A DNA stretch of 54,242 bases from Labilibaculum manganireducens (GTDB lineage Bacteria > Bacteroidota > Bacteroidia > Bacteroidales > Marinifilaceae), in assembly GCF_002843385.1 (NCBI RefSeq), contig NZ_MVDE01000034.1:1-54242 (forward strand), given 5' to 3'. Positions 1 to 9,194 of this stretch are shown one piece after another (within the stretch, counting starts at the first letter, position 1; each line of letters begins with the position of its first letter). A program made the translations under genes and the position numbers. The notes below the pieces were generated by a model that saw only the letters and a program-made list of their open reading frames with translations, was not told where the DNA came from and searched no databases.

Positions 1-583
1 AACTCTTCATGTCCATATCAACAACTACATTTCTACCCTCTGTAACGTAACTACAAGCTCGCCTCACGGCTTGCTGCACATTACGCTTCGGACGGAAACC
101 GTAACTGTGATCTGAAAATACTTGTTCGTAAATTGGGGTCAGAACCTGAGAGATTGCCTGTTGGATAATCCTGTCTTTTACTGTTGGGATTCCCAACTGA
201 CGTACACCTCCATTGGGCTTGGATATTTCTACTGCTTTTACTGCCGAGGGAAGGTATTCGCCCCGAAGTATCTGATTTACTAACTCGTCTCCTTCTTTTG
301 CAAACCAGGCAGCAAATTCTCCCACTGGAACATTATCTATTCCTGCTGCGCCCTTGTTCTTTTTCACCTGTTTGTAGGCTCTGCTCAGATTATGTGCCGA
401 GCATACAATGCCGAGTAATTTTCCTGTAAAGACTCGTCCTTGATTCGTCTCTTTACCTACTTGTTCCGTCAATGTTGGTATCGCTCCGTTTACGTCTTCG
501 CGATTTGCAGATTGACCAATAGCCTCCTGTTTATGTTCTACGAACATATCGCGTTGGTAAGCTATTTGTTGCTGGTACTCCAT
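1..583 (-). CDS. ltrA: Group II intron reverse transcriptase/maturase, N-terminal part
   Basis: Intron-encoded reverse transcriptase with maturase function, needed for splicing and retrohoming of its own intron RNA. About 194 residues are visible, from ATG at 583 (MEYQQQIAYQRDMF) to the window edge. The frame is open throughout. Visible family motifs in order are KNKGAAGIDN (RT0/RT1), KPNGGVRQLGIPTVKDRIIQ (RT1/2), SYGFRPKRNVQQAV (RT2) and the start of RT3 in NVVVDMDMK. The catalytic YADD box, maturase and endonuclease regions would lie beyond coordinate 1. Nothing visible suggests that this part is decayed, so the intron may be active, but that cannot be judged from a third of the protein. 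Confidence 0.9.
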   Translation of the reverse strand, partial: MEYQQQIAYQRDMFVEHKQEAIGQSANREDVNGAIPTLTEQVGKETNQGRVFTGKLLGIVCSAHNLSRAYKQVKKNKGAAGIDNVPVGEFAAWFAKEGDELVNQILRGEYLPSAVKAVEISKPNGGVRQLGIPTVKDRIIQQAISQVLTPIYEQVFSDHSYGFRPKRNVQQAVRRACSYVTEGRNVVVDMDMKS

Positions 584-965
584 AGGTAAAAGTCTTGTCC
601 GACTGCTTCTTTAATTAACTGATTCAGACCTTCTCTCTGTAAAAAAAAAACAGAAATACTATGTCCTCTGCTGACTTCTCACAACCTTTAGCTGATTGTC
701 TCCGCTCAGTTTGTTTGATCAAAACAGATTATGAGATCTCTCGGGATAAGATAATATACTTTCGTCTGGTTCTACTTGATTTACTTTAAGTGGTTACGGT
801 TGACTTTCGGGCTTTCCCAATCCATAGCTCGGTTGCCCACACTATTAAGCCTTATATCAAGTTTCTATACGTTAGAACCATGACTTTGCTGATGGCTTTC
901 TTCAGATTTAGGGTCGCCCCTAACACCCTTGCCAATTGCTAGTTCTTCCTGTCAACTGGGCGAAC
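1..965 (-). mobile_element. Group II intron, 5' portion (cut by window start)
   Basis: On the minus strand a reverse transcriptase of the group II intron type is preceded by about 380 nt of non-coding, structured-looking sequence. Reading from about 965 downwards, CGCCC can pair with GGGTG some 30 nt later, as in the first helix of the Lactococcus LtrB intron. The stretch AAGTCAGCAGAGGACATAG (near 683-665) resembles sequence common just upstream of bacterial intron reverse transcriptases. The best candidate 5' end is GTTCG at 965-961, one base off the GUGYG consensus; I could not confirm it with an EBS/IBS match. The 3' part of the intron lies outside the window. Insertion is intergenic, on the same strand as gyrB and about 45 nt past its terminator. 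Confidence 0.72.
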
Positions 966-1011
966 TCAAGAACATTTCATCTTGATAGCATATTACCATA
1001 CCCGACATACT

Positions 1012-1043
1012 AAAAAAGCCCTTGAGAAACAAACTCAAGGGCT
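1012..1043 (-). terminator. Rho-independent terminator of gyrB
   Basis: Perfect 10-bp stem AGCCCTTGAG/CTCAAGGGCT (1017-1026 with 1034-1043) and a 7-nt loop. On the minus strand it is followed by a run of six T. It sits 22 bp after the gyrB stop. Confidence 0.92.
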
Positions 1044-1064
1044 CAACATACTATATTTTACTGT

Positions 1065-3026
1065 TTATGCATCAATATTGGCATAAGTTGCATTCTTCTC
1101 AATAAATTCTCTTCTTGGAGGAACTTCATCACCCATCAACATAGAAAACACATGATCAGCCTCAGCTGCATTTTCAATTGTTATCTGGCGTAATGTTCTC
1201 ACTTCCGGATCCATGGTTGTCGACCACAATTGTTCGGCACTCATCTCTCCAAGACCTTTGTAACGCTGAATGTGCAAAGAAGATTCTTTTCCACCACCCC
1301 ATTCTTCAATTAAGCGCAAACGCTGATCTTCATTCCAACAATACTGTTCATTCTTACCTTTTTTAATCAAATACAATGGAGGTGTTGCAATATACAGGTA
1401 ACCACTTTCGATTAATGATTTCATGTATCGGAAAAAGAAAGTCATAATAAGAGTCGCAATGTGACTACCATCGACATCCGCATCACACATGATTACAATT
1501 TTGTGGTAACGAATTTTTTCCACATTTGCAGCTTTACTATCCTCTTCGGTTCCAATTGTAACCCCTAAGGCAGTAAATATATTCTTGATTTCTTCACTTT
1601 CGAAAACCTTGTGCTGCATGGCTTTCTCAACATTCAAAATCTTACCTTTTAACGGAAGAATTGCTTGAAATTTACGATCTCTGCCTTGCTTGGCTGTTCC
1701 ACCCGCCGAATCTCCCTCGACAAGGAATACTTCACAATTTACAGGATCTTTATCCGAACAGTCGGATAATTTACCAGGCAATCCGGAGCCACCTAAAATT
1801 GTTTTTCTCTGAACTAATTCACGGGCTTTTCTGGCGGCGTGACGAGCCGTAGCTGCCATTATCACCTTCTGTACAATGGTTCTGGCATCTTTTGGATGTT
1901 CCTCTAAATAATTAGCCAGCATTGTGCTTACGGCCTGATCAACAGCAATACTTACTTCAGAGTTTCCCAATTTTGTTTTGGTTTGTCCTTCGAACTGGGG
2001 CTCTGCAACTTTCACAGAAACAACAGCCGTTAAACCTTCACGAAAATCATCACCGCTAATGTCAAATTTCAATTTTGACAACATTCCTGACTTATCAGCA
2101 AATGCTTTTAATGTTCTGGTTAATCCACGACGGAAACCTGTTAGATGAGTTCCACCCTCTATTGTATTGATATTATTCACATAAGAGTGAATATTTTCAG
2201 AATAAGAAGAATTGTATTGAAGTGCTATTTCAACAGGAACTTCATTCTTGTCTATCGAAACATGAATGGTTTCCTCAATTAACCGCTCTCTTGTGCTGTC
2301 AAGATATTCAACAAATTCTTTTAATCCTTCTTTTGAATAAAAGGTTTCGAAACGAGGTTCTCCATTCTCATTTAGATCTCTTTTATCTGTAAGATTCAAA
2401 CGGATCTCTTTATTCAAAAATGCCAGTTCTCTTAAACGTGCAGCTAAAATATCGTATTTATACTCTGTTACGAGGAAAATTGAATCATCTGGTTTAAAAG
2501 TAATATAGGTTCCTGTCAAATCAGATTCACCTATTGTTTCTATCGGCGCCAATGGCACCCCTTTTGAATATTCCTGACGATAAATTTTTCCGTCACGATG
2601 GATTTCTGCAGTTAAAAGTATCGACAATGCATTAACACAAGAAACACCAACCCCGTGCAAACCTCCGGATACCTTATAAGAATCCTTATCGAATTTACCA
2701 CCGGCATGCAAAACAGTCATTACTACTTCAAGTGCCGATTTGTTTTCCTTCACATGCAGGGAAGTAGGAATTCCACGACCATCATCCTTAACGGTAACTG
2801 AATTGTCCTCGTTAATAAACACATCGATATTTTTACAATATCCACCCAAGGCCTCATCAATCGAGTTATCTACAACCTCATACACCAAATGGTGCAAACC
2901 TTTAATATTTACATCACCAATGTACATAGAAGGGCGTTTACGAACCGCTTCCAATCCTTCTAATACCTGAATACTATCAGCAGAATATTCATTATTCCCG
3001 TTTGGTTTCTTTTCTAAATCACTCAT
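1065..3026 (-). CDS. gyrB: DNA gyrase subunit B
   Basis: ATPase subunit of type IIA topoisomerase, which introduces negative supercoils together with GyrA. The protein has 653 aa, the usual length for Bacteroidota GyrB without the proteobacterial insertion. GHKL ATPase motifs: DNSIDEA with the Mg-binding Asn at 54, DDGRGIP at 81-87 and GGLHGVGV at 121-128. The transducer domain follows, then TOPRIM with EGDSAGG at 437-443 and DADVDGSH at 515-522. The C-terminal QRYKGLGEM is at 587-595. It stands alone, with a strong terminator 22 bp downstream. ParE is the alternative, but the N- and C-terminal sequences fit GyrB better. gyrA is not in the window. Confidence 0.95.
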   Translation of the reverse strand: MSDLEKKPNGNNEYSADSIQVLEGLEAVRKRPSMYIGDVNIKGLHHLVYEVVDNSIDEALGGYCKNIDVFINEDNSVTVKDDGRGIPTSLHVKENKSALEVVMTVLHAGGKFDKDSYKVSGGLHGVGVSCVNALSILLTAEIHRDGKIYRQEYSKGVPLAPIETIGESDLTGTYITFKPDDSIFLVTEYKYDILAARLRELAFLNKEIRLNLTDKRDLNENGEPRFETFYSKEGLKEFVEYLDSTRERLIEETIHVSIDKNEVPVEIALQYNSSYSENIHSYVNNINTIEGGTHLTGFRRGLTRTLKAFADKSGMLSKLKFDISGDDFREGLTAVVSVKVAEPQFEGQTKTKLGNSEVSIAVDQAVSTMLANYLEEHPKDARTIVQKVIMAATARHAARKARELVQRKTILGGSGLPGKLSDCSDKDPVNCEVFLVEGDSAGGTAKQGRDRKFQAILPLKGKILNVEKAMQHKVFESEEIKNIFTALGVTIGTEEDSKAANVEKIRYHKIVIMCDADVDGSHIATLIMTFFFRYMKSLIESGYLYIATPPLYLIKKGKNEQYCWNEDQRLRLIEEWGGGKESSLHIQRYKGLGEMSAEQLWSTTMDPEVRTLRQITIENAAEADHVFSMLMGDEVPPRREFIEKNATYANIDA

Positions 3027-3373
3027 TTATCAGATCTTTAGTTGTCAATCAAATAATTTAACCAATAAATCGTATGATTATTGATCAAATCATGATCTTA
3101 TATTCTAATATTTTTTTTGTACAAAAATTAATTTATTCTCAGGAAAGTTTTTTTCTGACTAAACCGATAAAAACCAGTAGTGAGGAGAAAGACAAAACAC
3201 ACTTACTATCAGCATGTTAATCCATTACCAAAGCCTAAAAATAAAAGTAAAACAAAGATAGTAAAAATGATGAGTTTACCGGCTGTTTTATCTGGAAAAA
3301 TCGTGCTTTTTAATAGTTTTTGTCAAACTGTTTTTAAAAGTACAAATCAGAAGAGATATGCGTCCGTTTATGT
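3027..3373. other. Intergenic, no recognised feature
   Basis: A 347-bp AT-rich gap upstream of gyrB. I see no RNA gene, repeat or convincing coding frame. A plus-strand open frame starting with GTG at 3180 runs into the 3' end of the neighbouring minus-strand gene and has no family resemblance. The gyrB promoter must lie here, but no clean -7/-33 pair stands out. Confidence 0.5.
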
Positions 3374-3874
3374 TTACAATTCCATAGAATTACTTCGGCG
3401 GGGTCTTTTCATTTTAAACCTGATAATAAAACTATTAATATCAGTCCCCGATTTAGTCCGTCCGTATTCGTGAAGTTCAAATAATGTAGTTACATTTTTA
3501 AAATTTTTAGGCATTGCTTTCCACATCTTGTAAAAAACAACCTGAACATTCTCCAAATCGGCATTATCGAGCTTTATTTTAAGAACCTCCCTGTTCTTGG
3601 GCATTGCAAAAACACTTACTCCGTGTGAATCCCAATCGATCGATTCTTCGGCCACAAAAGCCAGGTTAAGGGTGTCCCGGGTAATATCAAACAGGTAGGT
3701 TACTCCCATATCCTCCATTCCCATCTCCATTAAAATTTCGAGTGGTTTTTGGTCATTATTGACTGAAAGCTTCCACCGCTCTTCTTTTTGAGCACAAAGC
3801 TCACTTACACATGAAAAAAGTATAATAACGAACGGAAGTATATATCTTGATTTACGAATCAATTTACAGGACAT
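3374..3874 (-). CDS. Small exported protein of unknown function
   Basis: A 166-residue protein I do not recognise. The N-terminus is basic and then hydrophobic (residues 8-24), ending ELCAQ, so it is exported. Cleavage after CAQ is likely; LFSC at 19-22 could alternatively act as a lipobox. The mature part is about 138 residues, mixed alpha/beta in character, with a basic tail (KMKRPRR). The terminator of the upstream barrel operon lies between it and that operon, so it is probably transcribed separately. No domain can be named. Confidence 0.75.
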   Translation of the reverse strand: MSCKLIRKSRYILPFVIILFSCVSELCAQKEERWKLSVNNDQKPLEILMEMGMEDMGVTYLFDITRDTLNLAFVAEESIDWDSHGVSVFAMPKNREVLKIKLDNADLENVQVVFYKMWKAMPKNFKNVTTLFELHEYGRTKSGTDINSFIIRFKMKRPRRSNSMEL

Positions 3875-3954
3875 AATTTTGATAAAGATTTGATAATACT
3901 ATTAAAAATAGCAAAAAGCGTGCAAAAAACAATTTGCAAACATAAGCAAAAATT

Positions 3955-3984
3955 AAAAAAGGATGCTCTACAAATAGAACACCC
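3955..3984 (-). terminator. Terminator of the TPR/barrel operon
   Basis: On the minus strand GGGTGTTCTA pairs with TAGAGCATCC (two G-U pairs) around a 4-nt loop, followed by TTTTTT. It lies 25 bp after the barrel stop codon. Confidence 0.8.
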
Positions 3985-4009
3985 TTCTGTAAAATGCTTT
4001 TAATGCGAT

Positions 4010-5719
4010 CTAAAATACGACCTTCACACCCAATAGAAAATTAAGTCTCTGAGAAGGATATCCATCCCACTGATAGTATTTGTCAGCAAATAGGTTATTT
4101 ACTTTCCCAAAAGCCGTAAAATGCTTATTTAAACGATAATTCGCACCAATACTCAGATCATACACGGCATCTAATGTTTTTACAGTAGATCCCATAGAAA
4201 CAGGTCTCTCGCCCAATATATTAACTCCCGCCAGAAAGTCAAGATCATTTGTGAATGCATATGTTGCATTTACATTCATTTCAAATTCCGGCTTGTGCCA
4301 AGCCTCTGCTTGCTTATCGAGAGTATATTTATTGAACCAAACTGCTGAATTCAATTCCAGTTTATCGGTCCAACCTATACTTACTTCTGCGCCTAAACGA
4401 AGCAAACTAATATCATCATAAACCACATCAAATTTATTTGAATAAGTAGTACCGAAATAATCTACATTTGCCGCACCGGCATTTCTTTGCATAAAGAAGT
4501 ACTGATCATCAACAGAGCTATATTCAGCCGATAATTTAAAAGATGAATTAGAAGACAAACTGCCTTTTACACCACCAAACAATTTGTATTTTTGATTGGA
4601 AGGCACCACATTCAAACCTGAGTAAACGTATGGATTCTCAGCAATAATATCATTGTAATTATTCATTTTTAAATCCCCGTTCAATCCTGCAAACAGGGTC
4701 ATAATACCATCAATTGCTTCAAAATCGACAGCTATATCAGGATACAGTTTTGCTTCTGAATCGTCGCCCATAGCAAGAACAGTATTCAATCCTAATTTCA
4801 AATTCAATTGTCCGGTTTTAAGCGAATATTGAGGGTTTAAATTCCAAACGAGAGTATTCCTTTCAAACATAGATCCCAACTCTTGCATACTGGTAATTCC
4901 GTCGGTTGCAAAATAATCAAAAGATGATTTCAAACTCCAAAAACCATCACCACGACGAATTTTAGCCTCGGCACTAATCAATACATCATTCTCTGTTACG
5001 TAGATATCATCCGTAAAGTGCTCGTATTGCAAACCAACACCAAAATTCAACTTCTCTTCATCTTTAAAGGCAGTAAGAAACTCTGCATTCAATCCAAAAC
5101 GATTTTGAACCTGCTCAGTATATGGAAATAAATTCACATAATCTGCCACAACATCATCTTCTGCCGGAAATCCGAAAAAATCGTATCCTTTGTGTTCGTA
5201 ATACACCTTTCCTGAAACCTTTCCTTCATCCAAATACACACTGCCATATACTTCAGCCAATTGTTCTTTCCAATCGGGCTTTGCTTTCCGACCATTTTCC
5301 AACTCCAATTTTCCGTTGGTGGAATAATGACGAATATGAATTCCAAAATCGCTTATTTTCGAGCGTTGGTTATTGAAACGATAATCCCCGAACAGGGTTG
5401 AATAATTACCCCCTGCAAGAGTTAAGGCATGACTGTTAATTGATTGCAATGGCTCACCAACAATTCGTGCTGCCGGGATTAAAGCAGGAGAAAATCCTAC
5501 GGCCAAAGGTTTTGTTTGTATAAAGTAGGAAAACGAAGGAGTGAAGGTTGCTGTATCCTGAACCACCGGCAACTCTCCAATTCGCTTTGATTTATTTATT
5601 TTTGGCTGATAAGCGGTTTTCACCTTCACTTCTTTATTTAAATCTCTTTCTTCCTGCGCATAAGAAACTGAACAAGCCAAACCGGCTATCGCCACAGTGA
5701 ATATGATTTTTTTGAACAT
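4010..5719 (-). CDS. Outer-membrane beta-barrel protein (TonB-receptor-like)
   Basis: A 569-residue protein with a clear signal peptide (MFKKIIFTVAIAGLACSVSYAQ). From about residue 90 to the end it has alternating amphipathic strands rich in Tyr, Asn and Asp, and it ends in Phe (LLGVKVVF), as expected of a barrel recognised by BamA. It is shorter than a full TonB receptor and no plug domain is evident. The N-terminal 60 residues (DLNKEVKVKTAYQPKINKSK) could be a periplasmic or partner-binding segment. It lies 23 bp downstream of the exported TPR protein and shares its terminator, so the two are an operon and probably act together at the outer membrane. The cargo or substrate is unknown. Confidence 0.82.
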   Translation of the reverse strand: MFKKIIFTVAIAGLACSVSYAQEERDLNKEVKVKTAYQPKINKSKRIGELPVVQDTATFTPSFSYFIQTKPLAVGFSPALIPAARIVGEPLQSINSHALTLAGGNYSTLFGDYRFNNQRSKISDFGIHIRHYSTNGKLELENGRKAKPDWKEQLAEVYGSVYLDEGKVSGKVYYEHKGYDFFGFPAEDDVVADYVNLFPYTEQVQNRFGLNAEFLTAFKDEEKLNFGVGLQYEHFTDDIYVTENDVLISAEAKIRRGDGFWSLKSSFDYFATDGITSMQELGSMFERNTLVWNLNPQYSLKTGQLNLKLGLNTVLAMGDDSEAKLYPDIAVDFEAIDGIMTLFAGLNGDLKMNNYNDIIAENPYVYSGLNVVPSNQKYKLFGGVKGSLSSNSSFKLSAEYSSVDDQYFFMQRNAGAANVDYFGTTYSNKFDVVYDDISLLRLGAEVSIGWTDKLELNSAVWFNKYTLDKQAEAWHKPEFEMNVNATYAFTNDLDFLAGVNILGERPVSMGSTVKTLDAVYDLSIGANYRLNKHFTAFGKVNNLFADKYYQWDGYPSQRLNFLLGVKVVF

Positions 5720-5742
5720 TTCTTTTTTTTATTAGTGGTTAA

Positions 5743-8700
5743 TTACTTAATATCTAATCTATTTAACATCTTCTCTAACATGATTCTCTCCTCTTCTAAT
5801 TTAAGAGAATCTGTTTTTACAGAAGACTTTTCAAATAACTTATTGCTTTCGGTACTGTCGGCTCCTTCGAACTGAACCTTTACTTCATTATTGGTTATTT
5901 TCTCTTCGGCCTTTTTCTCACTGGCTAAAAGTAGATCCAATTTCGCCTGCGCTCTTTCAATAATCCCATCGTTTTTTACCGCATAATTATCAACAATACT
6001 TTGCAGGGTATACCGAGCCTGAAATGGATCATTCTTCTTCATAAACACATCCGACAGCAAAAGAAAACTTTCTGCCAGCCAGTAATGATGAGGAGAATTC
6101 ATTTCTATGAACCCGTTGATTTCTTTTTCGGCCAAATCGTACTGATTATTCCCAAAATAAACTTTTGCCAACAGATATTTTGACTCTGCCCCTTCAACAC
6201 TCTGAGTTTCCTTAGCCAATTCCTTAAAATCGTTCGATGCAGAGACTGTGTTCGCCAAATTCAAATAAGATTTGCCTCGTTTGTACTTCGCTTCCCGGAT
6301 TAGCTCTTCCTTCGATTTGGCTGCCTCGAGTACATCGTTCGCAGCCTGAATGGTATTTTCATACTCCTTTAAACTATACACCGATCGCATGTACCCCACT
6401 TTGGCCAATTTCACATTCTCCGGAATCTCGGCCATTTGTTTCAATCTCGAAAATTGCTTTTTGGCCTGAGAGTAATTCTTATTTCTGTAATTCAATTGCG
6501 ATGAAGCCAGCAAAGCTCTTTCTGTAAACAAGTTGTTCGGACGATTCAGCACCAGTTCGAATCCGGCAAGTGCCTCATCGAACTTTTGCTGATTTAAAGC
6601 TGCGTCTGCTTTGTAGAATTGCGCATTTAACTGAAACATTCCATTTGGGAAATTGGATAAATACTCATTCAATGCATTTGTACCTCGCCCGGTATCGCCT
6701 GACATGTACAATCGTTCGGCTGAAATATACGAAAGAGAATCTTTCTCTGAACTTCGAATTGCTCCACCTCCTTTAAACGACTCTGCGAACGCAAAATAGT
6801 CGTTCACATTATTCATATCAACATAAACATTCTTTAATCCGATAAAGGCACTTTTCTTTTCTTCGCATTGCGGATAATTTAAAACCACCTCTTTGTATGC
6901 ACTGATAGCTTTTTGGTATTCTTTTGCATTGTAATTCAGCTGTCCTAACTGCAGCAATGATTTAGGTGCATAACTGCTGGTTGGAAATTTGCCTGCTAAT
7001 TCTTTATAAATAGATACGGCAGTTGCCTGATCGTCCAGCTTCACTTTTGCACTGGCCAATCCGAACAATGCATCATCTAAATATTCCGAATCGGGATAAG
7101 AAGTACGTATCTGCTCCAGCAATTGTACCTTTTCGCTTGTGTTGCCCAGTAATCCAACCGAAAGAGCCTGCTGATACAATGCATAATCGGTATCCCATTT
7201 GTTGGCAATCGCTGATTTTCTGTAATATTCGGCCGCATTTTTATAATCTCTGTTCAAAAAGAAACAATCGCCAATGCGGTTGCAGGCATCCGAAACAAAT
7301 GTGCTTTTTTTGTCGGATTGATTGACAAACTTGCGGAACCAATCGGAAGCTTCGTTGTAGTTATCCTGCTCGAAGTAAGCATATGCAATATTGTAATAGG
7401 CACGCTCGTAATATTCCGAAGAACCGGAACCCGGCGACAATAAAAACTCGTTATAAAGAGTAGTTGCCTTAGCAAATTCACCCATTCTGTAATAAGCTTC
7501 TGCTTTCCAGTAGATGCATTCGGCAGCAATCTGAGAATTATAAATTTTGTATTGCAAAGCGGCATTAAAAGATTCGATTGCCTTGCTGTAATTCAACTGC
7601 TTCATCAACTCTAAACCTCGCAGCCAGGAAACTCTTTGGTAAGCTCTTTTAATCTCCGGAGTTTTATTTGCAATTTTATCCATAGAAAGTAAAGCATCTC
7701 CATAATTCCTGGTGGTCATGTACACTTTCACCAGGTAATCGTAAGCTTCATCATTACGATCAGAGTCAGGATAGTTCTGCAAATATTCATCGAAAGCCTT
7801 TATGGTCTCGTTAAAAGGCGAATAAGAAAGCTCGTAGGTCAGTTTCGCAAAATTAAACAAAGCATCCTGCTGCATGTTTTTATCGAAATCCATTCGGGCA
7901 GTAGTTGCAAAAGCAACTTTAGCTCCCTGCTTATCTCCCAATTGCAGAGAACAATCTGCCAGACAGTAATTGGCAACCATCAGCAACTCATCATTTTCGC
8001 CGCCAACTCTCTCAAATTGCTCAACTGCTTCAGCATATTTCTTTTGCTTGTAAAGACAATATCCGTAAGCAAACTTGTCCTCACGCGAAAAGCTTTTCTT
8101 TCCTTTATCCAGAAATGGAATTGCCTTTTGGTATTCTTTTAACTGGTAATGAGAAAGTCCGATCATCTTCGCAATTTCGTCGCTTCGTGTTACCGAAACA
8201 TCATCTAAAAATTGCGGAGCATATTCAATTACCTTCGCATATTTCTCCTGCAGGTAATAAATTTGTGTGATGTAGTAAGGAACAATTGGCTGAAAGGTTT
8301 TATTCTTAATCAGCTTTTCGAACCCATTCAGCGCGGTTTGATAATTTCCGTTTAAATAGGCAATGTGAGCATAATAGTAATTTGCCGGAGCGTTATATTC
8401 CCCCGACACTTCAATAATATCGAAAAAGAATTGTCTGGCCTCTTCATATTTCTTTTCCACAAAATAAGAATAGCCCATTTTAAACTGGTATTCGGTTCGC
8501 TGATCGGGATTTAAGGCATAAACATCAACCTTTTTAAACCATTCCAAAGCATCCTTGTATTTCTTGCTTCGATACTGCTGTCTTCCCAACTGAAAATATG
8601 CTGCCTGCTTTAAATTACTCTCCGGATGTTTCTGAATAAAAGATTTCATTTCCTCTTCGGCCTCTGGACGAAAAAGTTCGATGGAACACCAGGCCATATA

Positions 8701-8928
8701 AAAATCAGCTTTGGTGGCTCGATCGGAATAAGCATCCTTCTCCATTTGAATAAAATCGGCGAATTCGTGTCTTGCTCCGCCATAATTTTTGTTTTGGAAC
8801 ATTTCCATGGCCGATTGCCAAACTTGATTGCTGCTTTTAAGAGGCAATGATTTTTGGGCCTGAACTGTAAATCCCAAACATAAAAAAAACAGGAAAGTCA
8901 AAATCCACAAACTATATTTATTTCTCAT
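5743..8928 (-). CDS. Exported tetratricopeptide-repeat scaffold protein
   Basis: A very long TPR protein (1061 aa from the chosen start). The ATG at 8928 gives a textbook signal peptide (MRNKYSLWILTFLFFLCLGF then TVQAQ). The more upstream ATG at 8979 would put 17 extra residues ahead of it and is less likely. The mature protein is almost all helical repeats of about 34 residues with recurring patterns such as YKDALEWFKKV, AIPFLDKGKK and ALFNFAKLTYEL. The last ~70 residues are charged and probably coiled coil. YbgF/BamD-like TPR repeats are the closest class. The operon with a barrel protein suggests a periplasmic adaptor. The short element TATACCTTTA at 9039-9030 could be its promoter. Confidence 0.85.
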   Translation of the reverse strand: MRNKYSLWILTFLFFLCLGFTVQAQKSLPLKSSNQVWQSAMEMFQNKNYGGARHEFADFIQMEKDAYSDRATKADFYMAWCSIELFRPEAEEEMKSFIQKHPESNLKQAAYFQLGRQQYRSKKYKDALEWFKKVDVYALNPDQRTEYQFKMGYSYFVEKKYEEARQFFFDIIEVSGEYNAPANYYYAHIAYLNGNYQTALNGFEKLIKNKTFQPIVPYYITQIYYLQEKYAKVIEYAPQFLDDVSVTRSDEIAKMIGLSHYQLKEYQKAIPFLDKGKKSFSREDKFAYGYCLYKQKKYAEAVEQFERVGGENDELLMVANYCLADCSLQLGDKQGAKVAFATTARMDFDKNMQQDALFNFAKLTYELSYSPFNETIKAFDEYLQNYPDSDRNDEAYDYLVKVYMTTRNYGDALLSMDKIANKTPEIKRAYQRVSWLRGLELMKQLNYSKAIESFNAALQYKIYNSQIAAECIYWKAEAYYRMGEFAKATTLYNEFLLSPGSGSSEYYERAYYNIAYAYFEQDNYNEASDWFRKFVNQSDKKSTFVSDACNRIGDCFFLNRDYKNAAEYYRKSAIANKWDTDYALYQQALSVGLLGNTSEKVQLLEQIRTSYPDSEYLDDALFGLASAKVKLDDQATAVSIYKELAGKFPTSSYAPKSLLQLGQLNYNAKEYQKAISAYKEVVLNYPQCEEKKSAFIGLKNVYVDMNNVNDYFAFAESFKGGGAIRSSEKDSLSYISAERLYMSGDTGRGTNALNEYLSNFPNGMFQLNAQFYKADAALNQQKFDEALAGFELVLNRPNNLFTERALLASSQLNYRNKNYSQAKKQFSRLKQMAEIPENVKLAKVGYMRSVYSLKEYENTIQAANDVLEAAKSKEELIREAKYKRGKSYLNLANTVSASNDFKELAKETQSVEGAESKYLLAKVYFGNNQYDLAEKEINGFIEMNSPHHYWLAESFLLLSDVFMKKNDPFQARYTLQSIVDNYAVKNDGIIERAQAKLDLLLASEKKAEEKITNNEVKVQFEGADSTESNKLFEKSSVKTDSLKLEEERIMLEKMLNRLDIK

Positions 8929-9146
8929 ACTTCGTTGCGTGTGTAGGTATAACAAGTTAAAAAAACGTTGAATATCCAAGCCTTTCAGTGGCTGATTTCC
9001 GAATCAGATTCAACTCATAAAATCAGGCCTAAAGGTATAAATAATCTGTAAGCTTATCGTATTTCAAACGGTGGAAAGAAAGAAAAATTGCACTCTGTTT
9101 TGATAAAGAAAAGAGCAATAAAAAACCTTCTGCCGAAATAATTTTT

Positions 9147-9154
9147 TAGATTTG
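9147..9154 (+). promoter_or_regulatory. Bacteroidota -7 promoter box of the FtsE-like gene
   Basis: TAGATTTG matches TAnnTTTG exactly. Transcription would start near 9160, downstream of the ATG at 9156, so the next in-frame ATG at 9195 is the better start. The -33 box is not clear. Confidence 0.6.
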
Positions 9155-9194
9155 TATGTCAGCATACAATTTGAATCCTAAAAAAACGAAATAC

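Noticed and set aside
184-429. 81-codon plus-strand open frame
   Set aside because: It is antisense to the group II intron reverse transcriptase, whose motifs are clear.
3180-3473. 97-codon plus-strand open frame starting with GTG
   Set aside because: It overlaps the 3' end of a better-supported minus-strand gene and has no family resemblance or start signal.
8929-8979. Upstream ATG of the TPR protein gene
   Set aside because: It would put 17 residues ahead of a perfect signal peptide that begins at the next Met.
9156-9194. Upstream ATG of the FtsE-like gene
   Set aside because: The -7 box at 9147-9154 places the transcript start at or after this ATG, and the extra 13 residues are not family-like.
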